Below are positions 7,927-16,117 of a stretch of DNA of 46,980 bases, one piece after another. The notes beneath the pieces were generated by a model that saw only the letters and a list, made by a program, of their open reading frames with translations, did no database searches and was not told the origin of the DNA. The stretch covers positions 1 to 46,980 of the forward strand of contig CAZVVM010000003.1 of NCBI GenBank assembly GCA_964630635.1. The letters run 5' to 3'. This stretch comes from Colimorpha_A sp964630635 (GTDB lineage Bacteria > Bacillota > Clostridia > Oscillospirales > CAG-272). Positions within the stretch are counted from its first letter, which is position 1. Each line of letters opens with the position of its first letter. The position numbers were made by a program, and so were the translations under genes.

Positions 7927-9331
7927 ACCGTCATTCTTCATATCATCTGCGTTCAAGGGAATGTGGCGAAACAGAATGATGACGATAGCGTCCGTCATAG
8001 TTCTCCTTGCCTGTCTTATCGTTATGGGCTGCTTTTCTATGCTGCTCATCAATATCAATACCAATCTTAATTCAATCGGCGATTTGAACGAGATAGTCGT
8101 TTTCGTTTATTCGGACGCTCCTTATGAAGAGGGAGATACGAGAACGCTTCCCGAAGGACCCGTTTCCGAAAACAACACCTTCCTCGGGTGGACGACCGTC
8201 CTTGGCGGAAGCGAGGTTCAGTATATACCGGGCGACGAGTATACGGTCAATCCCGAGGACGCAGTCGCGGGTGAGATACGCTTCTATGCAGTCTGGGAAA
8301 ATAAGCCGAACGATGATAAATTCACCGTAAGCTATAATTTGAGCGGTGTGGCTCTTGATAAGGATATGGAAACCGATTCGGCGGAATATACCGTCGGCTC
8401 AACCCTGACGTTCCCAGAAGCTCCCGCACCGAAGAATCCTACGCTTGAATTTGAGGGCTGGTCGCTTTCGCCCGACGGCTCGACAGGTACTATAACAGGC
8501 GGTCAGTATATTATCGGCGAGGACGACGTCAAGGGTGGAAGAATAAGCTTCTACGCTATGTGGAGCACTATGCCGGAGTTTGACGAATTTACTCTTGCAT
8601 ACGACTCAAACGGCGAAAAAACAGAGCCGCTTCCTTCCGATGCCGAGCTTAAGCTTAAGCACGTTGAAGGACAGATAGCTCTTCTTGATAACGTCGCAGA
8701 CGACGGAGTGAAATTCGTTTCAAAGGAAGAAACGCTTAAGGACCAGATGGACAAGTATAAGGACTATCCGGGTCTGCAGTCATTCCTATCCGACAACAAT
8801 AATCCTTTCCCCGACACCTTTGTTGTAACCTATGCGGATAATTCGAAGGTCGACGCGCTCGAATTACAGATTGAGAGTATCGAGGGCGTTGACAAGGTGC
8901 GTTGCCGTGCGGACATCGCAAAGACGATAGAGAACCTCAAAAGCGGAGTCGTCGTTATCTTCTCGTGGTTTATGGTGATCCTCTTCGTCGTAAGTATATT
9001 CGTTATCATAAATACGATCAAGCTTACCGTTGCAAACCGCAGTGAGGAAATTTCGATAATGCGTTATCTCGGCGCAACGAAATGGTTTATCGCACTGCCG
9101 TTCCAGCTTGAGGGTGCAATTATCGGTGCCTTCTCGGGACTGGTAGCGTTCCTCGTTCAGTGGTACGCATACGGCTACGTACACAAGATGGTCGCGGCTG
9201 ATCTTAATATGATCGAGATCGTGCCTTTCTCCGAAATCGGTGTTCTTATCTTCTTCGGTTGTATCATTATAGGAGTCCTTACCGGTCTTGTCGGAAGTAT
9301 GATATCAATAAGAAAGAATCTGAAAGCATAA
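7913..9331 (+). CDS. ftsX: FtsX permease with InlB-type repeat insertion in its extracellular domain
   Basis: Membrane partner of FtsE; 472 residues against roughly 300 for usual FtsX. It has an N-terminal membrane helix (about 24-46), a long outer loop, and three C-terminal helices (about 345-368, 392-418 and 440-462) with the FtsX signature EISIMRYLGATKWFI. The normal extracellular domain is present but split: strand EIVVFVY at about 60-66, then resuming near 244 with VKFVSKEETLKDQ and PFPDTFVV. Between them (about 69-243) are segments matching the InlB B-repeat/Flg_new pattern, F-x-GW ... Y-x-x-G ... FYA-x-W: one ending at FYAVWE (about 124-129) and one ending at FYAMWS (about 213-218). 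The beginning of a third (FTLAYDSNGE) follows. The frame is continuous. GGAGG precedes the ATG. The insertion presumably contacts the hydrolase or the cell wall. Confidence 0.95.
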   Translation: MRRYRPSFFISSAFKGMWRNRMMTIASVIVLLACLIVMGCFSMLLININTNLNSIGDLNEIVVFVYSDAPYEEGDTRTLPEGPVSENNTFLGWTTVLGGSEVQYIPGDEYTVNPEDAVAGEIRFYAVWENKPNDDKFTVSYNLSGVALDKDMETDSAEYTVGSTLTFPEAPAPKNPTLEFEGWSLSPDGSTGTITGGQYIIGEDDVKGGRISFYAMWSTMPEFDEFTLAYDSNGEKTEPLPSDAELKLKHVEGQIALLDNVADDGVKFVSKEETLKDQMDKYKDYPGLQSFLSDNNNPFPDTFVVTYADNSKVDALELQIESIEGVDKVRCRADIAKTIENLKSGVVVIFSWFMVILFVVSIFVIINTIKLTVANRSEEISIMRYLGATKWFIALPFQLEGAIIGAFSGLVAFLVQWYAYGYVHKMVAADLNMIEIVPFSEIGVLIFFGCIIIGVLTGLVGSMISIRKNLKA

Positions 9332-9348
9332 TGCGGAAGGGTAAAATA

Positions 9349-10644
9349 ATGAAGAAAATCGTTAAAATAATTTCGTCAATACTCGTTTTCTCGTTATTAT
9401 CGGTATTTATGGCAACGTATATGCCCCATAATATACTGGTGACTGACGCTGCGAATATAACCGAAGCTGACATCAAGAAGCTTGAGGACAAGATCGCAGC
9501 TAACGACAAGAAAATCACTGATGCAAATAACAAGCTCAATGCTTTGAAGGGCAATATTGAAAACTACCTCGAAATAGTCGAGCAGATCGAATTAAAGATC
9601 AGCAATTTGAGAAATAATATTTCAAATACTCAGGATCTTATCGAAAAATACGAGCTTCTCATAAATCAGACGGAAACGAAGATCTATGAGAGGGAACAGA
9701 GTATTGCTGAAAAGTATAAGGACTTCCTTGAAATTATCTGTCATTCCTATGAGGACGGAACGAAGGGCTATCTTGAGATCCTCTTCGATTCCGAGGGTCT
9801 GCTTGATTTCCTTACGAGAGTTGATAATCTTGGCTCGATAATTACCTACGAGCAAAAGATGCTTGAAGACCTTGAAGCCGAGATAACCGATCTTAACAGA
9901 ATGAAGTCGACCCTTGAGGACGCAAAGAAGCAGACGCTTGAGCTTGGCTCGTATCAGGCAGAATCCGAAAAAGAGCTTCAGAAGAGCTTGGATGAAGCTG
10001 AAGAGCAGCTCGAAAAGCTGAAGAATGACCAAAAGGCGTGCCAAAAGATGCAAAAAGAGGCGCTTGCGCTTGAGGAAGAACTCGATAAAGAGCTTACAGC
10101 GCTTATAAAGGCGTACCAGGAGCAGCAGATAGCCGAGGCAAACAAAAAGCTTCTCTGGCCGGTTGATCCCATAAACAAGCGTATCAGTTCTCCCTACGGT
10201 AAGCGTATAATATTTGGCGAGAAGGACTTCCATCAGGGAATTGATATCGTCGGACCCAGCTCCGGAGACATCGCCGGAGATAAGATATACGCTGCCGACG
10301 ATGGCACCGTTATCGTATCAAAGTATAACAGTAGTTACGGCAACTATGTTATTATTGACCACGGCGGAAAGATATCGACCTGCTATGCACATATGTCAAG
10401 CAGAGCCGTAAGCGTCGGCGCGAAGGTAAAGCGCGGACAGGTTATCGGCTACGTGGGAACGACAGGTTCGTCTACCGGCTATCATTTGCATTTTGAGGTT
10501 CGTGTAAACGGCGAAAGGGTCGATCCGCTTCACAAGGACGGCTCAGCGACGGAATCATGGATGGTTATTCTACATAACGGTCAGTACGTCGATCCTATAA
10601 AGAACAACGTCCTTACAGGAAAGCTCGTTCCTTCCGGTTGGTAA
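9349..10644 (+). CDS. Coiled-coil M23 murein hydrolase, PcsB/EnvC-like
   Basis: Probable effector of FtsEX. I start at the ATG at 9349, which has GGAAGGG seven bases upstream. An ATG at 9331 overlaps the ftsX stop and is less likely. The 431 residues comprise a signal peptide (about 1-35), a long coiled coil (about 38-265, rich in Glu, Lys and Leu, with a central KGYLEILFDSEGLLDFL segment as in EnvC/PcsB/CwlO proteins) and a C-terminal LytM/M23 domain. The zinc ligands are visible: H295 and D299 in DFHQGIDI, and the HLHFE motif at about 379-383. The catalytic His in CYAHM is also present. It should therefore be an active endopeptidase rather than a degenerate activator. The M23 type, as against CHAP in streptococcal PcsB, resembles EnvC. 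Confidence 0.92.
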   Translation: MKKIVKIISSILVFSLLSVFMATYMPHNILVTDAANITEADIKKLEDKIAANDKKITDANNKLNALKGNIENYLEIVEQIELKISNLRNNISNTQDLIEKYELLINQTETKIYEREQSIAEKYKDFLEIICHSYEDGTKGYLEILFDSEGLLDFLTRVDNLGSIITYEQKMLEDLEAEITDLNRMKSTLEDAKKQTLELGSYQAESEKELQKSLDEAEEQLEKLKNDQKACQKMQKEALALEEELDKELTALIKAYQEQQIAEANKKLLWPVDPINKRISSPYGKRIIFGEKDFHQGIDIVGPSSGDIAGDKIYAADDGTVIVSKYNSSYGNYVIIDHGGKISTCYAHMSSRAVSVGAKVKRGQVIGYVGTTGSSTGYHLHFEVRVNGERVDPLHKDGSATESWMVILHNGQYVDPIKNNVLTGKLVPSGW

Positions 10645-10682
10645 TGAATTTTACCGGTAATATTTGAATATAATAGACCTAT

Positions 10683-10706
10683 GCCCAGCCCGTAATGCGG
10701 CTGGGC
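10683..10706 (+). terminator. Hairpin between the M23 hydrolase and the S41 protease gene
   Basis: A perfect 8-bp GC-rich stem (10683-10690 with 10699-10706) and an eight-base loop. The tail AAGGGTATTTAAAG is poor in U, so termination is probably partial. Only 28 bases separate it from the next start codon, leaving no room for a promoter. It may act as an attenuator or as a transcript-stabilising end. Confidence 0.5.
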
Positions 10707-10734
10707 AAGGGTATTTAAAGTAGAGCGGTATATA

Positions 10735-11949
10735 ATGAAGAAAAAGTTTTCACTTTTAACTGTTATCGTTTCCGTCCTTGTTGCGATGATAGTTACGTTC
10801 AACGCTACGTTCGTTATAATGAACGTCCAGCATAACAAGGAAATGAACTCACTGCTCACGGAAAATAGTTATTTGAGCACGCTTCTGACCGTCGATCAGG
10901 TCATTCGTGAGAATTACCTTGGCGACATTGATGACGAAGTGCTTAAAAACGCCGTTATTCGCGGGTATCTTTCCGGTATAGGCGATAAGTACAGTCAGTA
11001 TATGACTTCAAGCGAATACGACGCTTACCTGGAAGAATTCAGAGGTAACGCAGTCGGTATCGGTGTAAACGTTATATATGATCTCGTTTCAAATACGATC
11101 GAGGTCATAGACGTCATTCCCGATTCGCCCGCTGAAAAGAGCGGAATACTCGTCGGTGACTTTATCGTTGCTATTGACGGCTCGCGTGTTACCGAGGTCG
11201 GTTACTATGAGGCGGTTGATCTTATAAAAGGCGATAAGGGCACTTCGGTTACGATTACGGTGAACAGAGACGGCTCCGAAAGCGATATCGTTTGTGTAAG
11301 AGATTCTGTTGCAGTGTTGACCGTAAAGCATAGAGTTTACACGAAGGATACCTCTATCGGTGTTATTAGGATCTCTTCCTTTAACGCAGAGACTCCAACG
11401 GAGTTTAAAGCGGCGGTCGAAGATCTTAAGAGCAAGGGTTGTACGAAATTCGTTTTCGACGTCCGCAACAACGGCGGCGGAGAGCTTAACAGTATTCTGA
11501 CAACACTTGATTTCCTTCTTCCCGGGGGAAAGCTTGCATACGTCCGTTACGCTTCAGGTACCGAAACGTCGTTTGATTCAAACGAATCCTTCCTTGATGC
11601 AAGCGTTGCGGTCCTCGTCAATGAGAATACCGCAAGTGCGGCAGAGCTCTTTGCGGCGGCACTCCGCGATTACGCGAAGGATGGCAAGTACGATGCGACA
11701 CTCGTCGGAACAACGACCTACGGAAAGGGCGTTTTCCAGAGTATGTACCTGCTTCCCGACGGTTCAGCGTTTAAATTCACTACGGGACGCTACGATCCGC
11801 CCTGCGGAGTCAATTACGACGGCGTAGGCGTAATTCCCGACAGCATCGTTGATCTTTCGGAGGAAGCCCAGAAGATCGGCTTCTATAAATTGACAGACGA
11901 TAACGATAACCAGCTTAAAGTTGCCGCCGATGCACTCGCGGCTAAATAA
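10735..11949 (+). CDS. Carboxyl-terminal processing protease (S41, PDZ)
   Basis: Exported serine protease of the CtpA/CtpB family; 404 residues. An N-terminal membrane anchor (about 6-30) is followed by a helical segment and a PDZ domain (about 105-185, with GIGVNV and DSPAEKSGILVGD). The S41 catalytic core follows: NENTASAAELFAAAL contains the nucleophile S301, and TTTYGKGVFQ contains the general base K331. FDVRNNGGG (about 241-249) is the conserved strand. In Bacillus subtilis, ctpB also follows ftsEX. Here the hydrolase gene lies between them, so trimming of the hydrolase or of FtsX is an attractive but untested idea. Confidence 0.94.
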   Translation: MKKKFSLLTVIVSVLVAMIVTFNATFVIMNVQHNKEMNSLLTENSYLSTLLTVDQVIRENYLGDIDDEVLKNAVIRGYLSGIGDKYSQYMTSSEYDAYLEEFRGNAVGIGVNVIYDLVSNTIEVIDVIPDSPAEKSGILVGDFIVAIDGSRVTEVGYYEAVDLIKGDKGTSVTITVNRDGSESDIVCVRDSVAVLTVKHRVYTKDTSIGVIRISSFNAETPTEFKAAVEDLKSKGCTKFVFDVRNNGGGELNSILTTLDFLLPGGKLAYVRYASGTETSFDSNESFLDASVAVLVNENTASAAELFAAALRDYAKDGKYDATLVGTTTYGKGVFQSMYLLPDGSAFKFTTGRYDPPCGVNYDGVGVIPDSIVDLSEEAQKIGFYKLTDDNDNQLKVAADALAAK

Positions 11950-11991
11950 AAACAATAAAGTATCATAGACAAAGAAAGAGAGAAAATAATT

Positions 11992-12465
11992 ATGGCAAAG
12001 CAGATCATTGTTACCGAAGAAGGACTCAAGAAGCTTCAAGAGGAGCTTGAATACCTCAAGTCGACCAAGAGAAAGGAAGTCGTTGAGGCAATCAGAGTTG
12101 CACTTTCCTTCGGTGACCTTTCCGAGAACAGCGAGTACGACGAGGCAAAGAACGAGCAGGCAAAGACCGAAGCGCGCATCAGCGAGCTTGAAGAGAGTCT
12201 TAAGCACGTTAAGGTCATTTCCGACAGCGAGGTAAATACCGACGCAATTAACGTCGGAAACCGTGTTCTCGTATATGACGTTGAATTTGAAGAAGAGATC
12301 GAATATACGCTTGTCGGTTCTACCGAGGCGGATCCGATCGAGAATAAGATCTCCGATCAGTCTCCTATCGGTCAGGCACTTATCGGCAGAGCTGTCGGCG
12401 AGACTGTTGACGTTCATACTCCCGGCGGCGTTATCAAGCTCGAGATCAGAGAGATAATGAAGTAA
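11992..12465 (+). CDS. greA: Transcription elongation factor GreA
   Basis: Stimulates RNA cleavage by backtracked RNA polymerase. The 157-residue length is typical. The N-terminal coiled coil begins with VTEEGLKKLQEELEYLK and carries the acidic tip motif FGDLSENSEYDEAK, whose Asp and Glu act in the polymerase secondary channel. The C-terminal FKBP-like domain includes SPIGQALIGRAVGE. It starts 42 bases after the S41 protease gene, with an AAGAAAGAGAG region upstream, and is followed 25 bases later by lysS; the greA-lysS pairing is common in Bacillota. Confidence 0.97.
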   Translation: MAKQIIVTEEGLKKLQEELEYLKSTKRKEVVEAIRVALSFGDLSENSEYDEAKNEQAKTEARISELEESLKHVKVISDSEVNTDAINVGNRVLVYDVEFEEEIEYTLVGSTEADPIENKISDQSPIGQALIGRAVGETVDVHTPGGVIKLEIREIMK

Positions 12466-12490
12466 AAATACCTAAAGGCAGGTAAAAACA

Positions 12491-13990
12491 ATGGATAACC
12501 AAAGACAGAATAATAACAATCAGCCCGAACAGGATATAGGTCAGCTTTTAAAGGTAAGACGCGAAAAGCTCGCAGATCTTCAGGCGCAGGGAAAGGATCC
12601 TTACGTTATTACCAAGTATGATCAGACGCATCACGCTTCCGAGATTAAGGCAGATTTTGACTCGTTTGAGGGCAAGGAAGTCTCCGTTGCAGGACGTATG
12701 ATGTCGAAGCGCATTATGGGTAAGGCGTCCTTCTGTAACCTTCAGGATTTGAGCGGAAACATCCAGTCGTACGTTACGCGTGACGACCTCGGCGAGGAGT
12801 CGTATGCTTCCTTCAAGAAGCTGGATATTGGCGACGTAGTCGGTATCAAGGGTACCGTTTTCAGAACCAAGACGGGCGAGACCTCGATTCACGCAACGTC
12901 CGTTACGCTTCTTTCGAAGAGCTTGCAGATTCTCCCCGAAAAGTTCCACGGTCTTACAAATACCGATATGCGCTACCGTCAGCGTTACATCGACCTCATA
13001 ATGAACGAGGAAGCAAAAAAGACGTTTATCAACCGTTCAAAGATAATCAACGCTATCCGCCGTTACCTCGACGGTCAGGGCTTTATGGAAGTTGAAACTC
13101 CTATGCTCGTTCAAAATGCAGGCGGTGCAGCTGCAAGACCCTTTGATACGCATTTTAACGCGCTTGATATCGACGTTAAGCTTCGTATTTCCCTTGAGCT
13201 TTACTTAAAGCGTCTTATCGTTGGCGGCCTTGAAAAGGTCTATGAAATAGGCAGAGTTTTCCGTAACGAGGGACTTGACACCCGTCATAACCCCGAGTTT
13301 ACTCTTATGGAGCTTTATCAGGCGTATACCGATTACCACGGTATGATGGATCTTACAGAGAATATGTTCCGTCACGTTGCGCAGGAGGTTCTCGGTACAA
13401 CTACCATTACCTATAACGGCGTAGAAATGGACCTCGGTAAGCCCTTTGAGCGCATTACTATGGTCGACGCTGTTAAGAAGTATTCGGGCGTTGATTTTAA
13501 CGAGATCAAGACGCTTGAAGAAGCTCGTGCGATTGCAAAGGAACACCACGTTGAGTACGAGGAACGCCACCAGAAGGGCGATATCCTTAATCTCTTCTTT
13601 GAAGAGTTCGTTGAAGAACACCTCATTCAGCCGACCTTCGTTATGGATCATCCGATCGAGATCTCGCCTCTTACAAAGAAGAAGCCCGAGAATCCCGAGT
13701 ACGTTGAGCGTTTCGAGATGTTTATGAACGGCTGGGAAATGTGTAACGCATATTCCGAGCTTAACGACCCGATCGACCAGCGTGAGCGCTTTAAGGCACA
13801 GGAAGCACTGCTCGCACAGGGCGACGAGGAAGCGAATACTACCGATGAGGACTTCCTTTACGCACTTGAGCTCGGTATGCCCCCCACGGGCGGTATCGGC
13901 TACGGTATCGACCGTATGGTTATGCTCCTTACAGACAGTGCATCGATCCGCGACGTCCTTTTGTTCCCCACGATGAAGCCGATCGACTAA
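12491..13990 (+). CDS. lysS: Lysyl-tRNA synthetase, class II
   Basis: Charges tRNA-Lys; 499 residues, the standard length. An N-terminal OB-fold anticodon-binding domain (about 60-160; KEVSVAGRMMSKRIMGKASF) is followed by the class II core. Motif 1 lies near RYLDGQGFMEVETPML, motif 2 is FRNEGLDTRHNPEFTLMELY, and motif 3 is GIGYGIDRMVMLL. The extreme N terminus is Asn/Gln-rich (MDNQRQNNNNQPEQ), as in many Bacillota. The ribosome-binding site is AGGCAGG. There is no T-box upstream, and the gene is evidently read through from greA. Confidence 0.97.
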   Translation: MDNQRQNNNNQPEQDIGQLLKVRREKLADLQAQGKDPYVITKYDQTHHASEIKADFDSFEGKEVSVAGRMMSKRIMGKASFCNLQDLSGNIQSYVTRDDLGEESYASFKKLDIGDVVGIKGTVFRTKTGETSIHATSVTLLSKSLQILPEKFHGLTNTDMRYRQRYIDLIMNEEAKKTFINRSKIINAIRRYLDGQGFMEVETPMLVQNAGGAAARPFDTHFNALDIDVKLRISLELYLKRLIVGGLEKVYEIGRVFRNEGLDTRHNPEFTLMELYQAYTDYHGMMDLTENMFRHVAQEVLGTTTITYNGVEMDLGKPFERITMVDAVKKYSGVDFNEIKTLEEARAIAKEHHVEYEERHQKGDILNLFFEEFVEEHLIQPTFVMDHPIEISPLTKKKPENPEYVERFEMFMNGWEMCNAYSELNDPIDQRERFKAQEALLAQGDEEANTTDEDFLYALELGMPPTGGIGYGIDRMVMLLTDSASIRDVLLFPTMKPID

Positions 13991-14024
13991 AATTCTGACT
14001 TGTATAAAAAACAGGCAAATACCC

Positions 14025-14825
14025 ATGGAAAAATATAAAATAATAGACGCGCATTGTCACATTTATCCCGACAAGATTGCGCAGAAAGCGTCTGACAGCA
14101 CGGGAGCGTTTTACGGTATGCCGATGTATATGGACGGAAAGACCTCAACGCTTCTTGAGTACGGTGTCGCGGCTGGAATTGACCACTTCATCGTTCAGTC
14201 CGTCGCAACAACTCCGAAGCAGGTCTCAAGCATCAACAGATTTATCGCTGCGTCGGTTGCCGAGAGCGGCGGTAGATTTACAGGTCTCGGAACGCTCCAC
14301 CCCGACAGCGAAGACATCGAAGCAGACGTCAATGAAATAATCGAACTCGGCTTAAAGGGCGTAAAGCTTCATCCCGATATACAGCGCTTTAAGCTCGACG
14401 ACTACCGTATGCTCAAGATCTACGAGCTGTGCGAAGGCCGTCTGCCGCTCCTCGTTCATACCGGGGATAACCGTTACGATTATTCCAATCCGAACAGAGT
14501 GATTCCGATACTCGATATCTATAAGAACTTGACGTTTATCGGTGCTCATTTCGGCGGCTGGTCTATATGGGAAGAAGCGACGGAGAAGCTGAAGGGGTAT
14601 GAAAACTTCTACGTTGATTGCTCGTCCTCTCTGTATGCGCTGACGCCCGAAAAGGCGAAAGAGCTGATTATGGCATACGGAACGGACCGCGTCCTTTTTG
14701 GAACCGATTATCCAATGTGGCTGCCCGAGGAGGAGGTCAAAAGATTTCTCACGATCGACCTCAACGAGGAGGAGCGTCAGAATATTCTCTACAATAACGC
14801 CGCAAGGTTGTTTAATATTCAGTAA
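14025..14825 (+). CDS. Amidohydrolase-family metal enzyme (amidohydrolase_2)
   Basis: 266-residue TIM-barrel protein of the amidohydrolase_2 family. The N-terminal metal-binding motif is DAHCHIYP (about 9-16). Other metal or catalytic positions are seen as GVKLHPD, LVHTGD, GAHFGGW and the C-terminal FGTDYPMW. Members include decarboxylases and lactone or ester hydrolases; the substrate cannot be told from sequence. It begins 34 bases after lysS without its own promoter and ends at a bidirectional terminator. A second, more distant member lies at 35420-36313. Confidence 0.85.
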   Translation: MEKYKIIDAHCHIYPDKIAQKASDSTGAFYGMPMYMDGKTSTLLEYGVAAGIDHFIVQSVATTPKQVSSINRFIAASVAESGGRFTGLGTLHPDSEDIEADVNEIIELGLKGVKLHPDIQRFKLDDYRMLKIYELCEGRLPLLVHTGDNRYDYSNPNRVIPILDIYKNLTFIGAHFGGWSIWEEATEKLKGYENFYVDCSSSLYALTPEKAKELIMAYGTDRVLFGTDYPMWLPEEEVKRFLTIDLNEEERQNILYNNAARLFNIQ

Positions 14826-14830
14826 TAACA

Positions 14831-14862
14831 AAAACCCTATGACGCTTTCGTCATAGGGTTTT
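14831..14862. terminator. Bidirectional terminator between converging operons
   Basis: A 14-bp stem (14831-14844 with 14849-14862) and the loop CTTT. There is a T-run on the plus strand and an A-run on the opposite flank. It can serve the lysS/amidohydrolase transcript and the opposing accessory operon. Confidence 0.9.
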
Positions 14863-14872
14863 TCATTATAGA

Positions 14873-15091
14873 TCATTGTTCTGACTCGTCGTCAGAATCA
14901 TCGCTCTTATGGTTTTTGCGGTTCAAGTGGTCAATAATTCCTCCGATACATGTACCGAATCCGATTCCGATACACATTCCGATCGGTATATTGTTCATTG
15001 GTGCGCCGATAGCCATGCCTATACTTATCCCTAAGCACATAAATATCGGCATATGCATCGTAGTATTCTGTGTATTCTTATCGTTCTTCAT
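14873..15091 (-). CDS. Small glycine-rich membrane protein
   Basis: 72 residues. A polar start is followed by a hydrophobic, Gly/Ile/Met-rich central stretch (about 14-55) with glycine-zipper-like spacing (GISIGMAIGAP, GIGFGTCIGGII). The tail is acidic (KSDDSDDESEQ). This composition and the position two bases after the stop of the upstream dehydrogenase gene argue for a real gene, but I see no good ribosome-binding site. The function is unknown. It is the last gene of the accessory operon before the shared terminator. Confidence 0.68.
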   Translation of the reverse strand: MKNDKNTQNTTMHMPIFMCLGISIGMAIGAPMNNIPIGMCIGIGFGTCIGGIIDHLNRKNHKSDDSDDESEQ

Positions 15092-15093
15092 AA

Positions 15094-16116
15094 TTATTCA
15101 AAGGAAACGATATACTTGCCCTTAGCTCTTTCCTTTTTGTCAGCAAGAACGGAAGGAAGATCATCAACAGGTATCTGCTTGTATATCATAGAGGAAACGT
15201 CGACCTTTTTGTTCTCGATAAGCTTGAGAGCGCGTGCCTGCGTGTAAGGATTGATAAACGACGCCTTGAGAATGATCTCTTTCTTGAAGATCTCAAAGGG
15301 CTTTATCTTTATCTCATCGTTAGGTCTTGTAAGACCGAACATCATAACGGTCGAATACTTACCTGCAAGGGAAATTGCCTGCTCGATAGTAGCAGTCTTA
15401 CCGACGCACTCGATGACCGTATTGATTCTCGTAATATTGTTCTTTGCAAGAACTTCAGATGTATTTTCGTTTATCGGGTCGATAACGATATCGGCGCCAA
15501 GCTTGAGAGCGTGATCGCGCTTTTCCTTGATCGGCTCAACGAGAATGAGGTTAGCGGCTCCTTTGAGTTTAGCGAGCTGAAGCATAATAAGACCGATCAT
15601 ACCGCCGCCGATGACGAGAACGGTGTCACCGCAGTTGATGTTGCACATATCGATTCCGTGCAGACAGCAAGCAACGGGTTCAGTCATAGCCGCCTCGGCA
15701 AAGGAAATATCCTTTTCAAACTTATATACCTGCGACATAGGAACAAGACAGTATTCGGCAAATCCGCCGTCAACGGTCGTTCCGATACCGATCATATTCT
15801 CGCAGAAATGACCAACGCCGTCCTTGCAGAAGGAGCATTCGTTACAAAGCTTGTTGGGGTCAACGCAGACCTTGTCGCCGACCTTAATGCCGTTTACCAT
15901 CTCGCCGATCTCAACGACCTCACCGGAAAACTCGTGTCCGAGAGTAGTTCCCGCAGGGGTAGGAGCCGCGCCCTCGTCACCGTCGAAGATGTGCATATCG
16001 GTTCCGCATATTCCGCACGCCTTGATCTTGATAAGGACCTTGTCACCGTATGCCTTGGGGATCTCGCGCTCCTCGATTCTTAAATCTTCTTTTGTGTAAA
16101 ATACTGCTGCTTTCAT
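15094..16116 (-). CDS. Zinc-dependent medium-chain dehydrogenase (polyol/threonine dehydrogenase type)
   Basis: 340 residues if started at the ATG at 16116, which has the strong site GGAGG in ATACGGAGGCATAAAATG. The upstream extension of the frame overlaps pfkB. The catalytic zinc motif CGICGTDMH is at about 34-42, followed by GHEFSGEV. A structural zinc site has four cysteines (CNECSFC...C). The Rossmann motif VIGGGMIGLI lies in the C-terminal half. It resembles sorbitol, galactitol or threonine dehydrogenases. The substrate is not predictable, but adjacency to a sugar kinase suggests a polyol or sugar acid. One base separates it from the pfkB stop codon. Confidence 0.92.
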   Translation of the reverse strand: MKAAVFYTKEDLRIEEREIPKAYGDKVLIKIKACGICGTDMHIFDGDEGAAPTPAGTTLGHEFSGEVVEIGEMVNGIKVGDKVCVDPNKLCNECSFCKDGVGHFCENMIGIGTTVDGGFAEYCLVPMSQVYKFEKDISFAEAAMTEPVACCLHGIDMCNINCGDTVLVIGGGMIGLIMLQLAKLKGAANLILVEPIKEKRDHALKLGADIVIDPINENTSEVLAKNNITRINTVIECVGKTATIEQAISLAGKYSTVMMFGLTRPNDEIKIKPFEIFKKEIILKASFINPYTQARALKLIENKKVDVSSMIYKQIPVDDLPSVLADKKERAKGKYIVSFE

Positions 16117-16117
16117 T

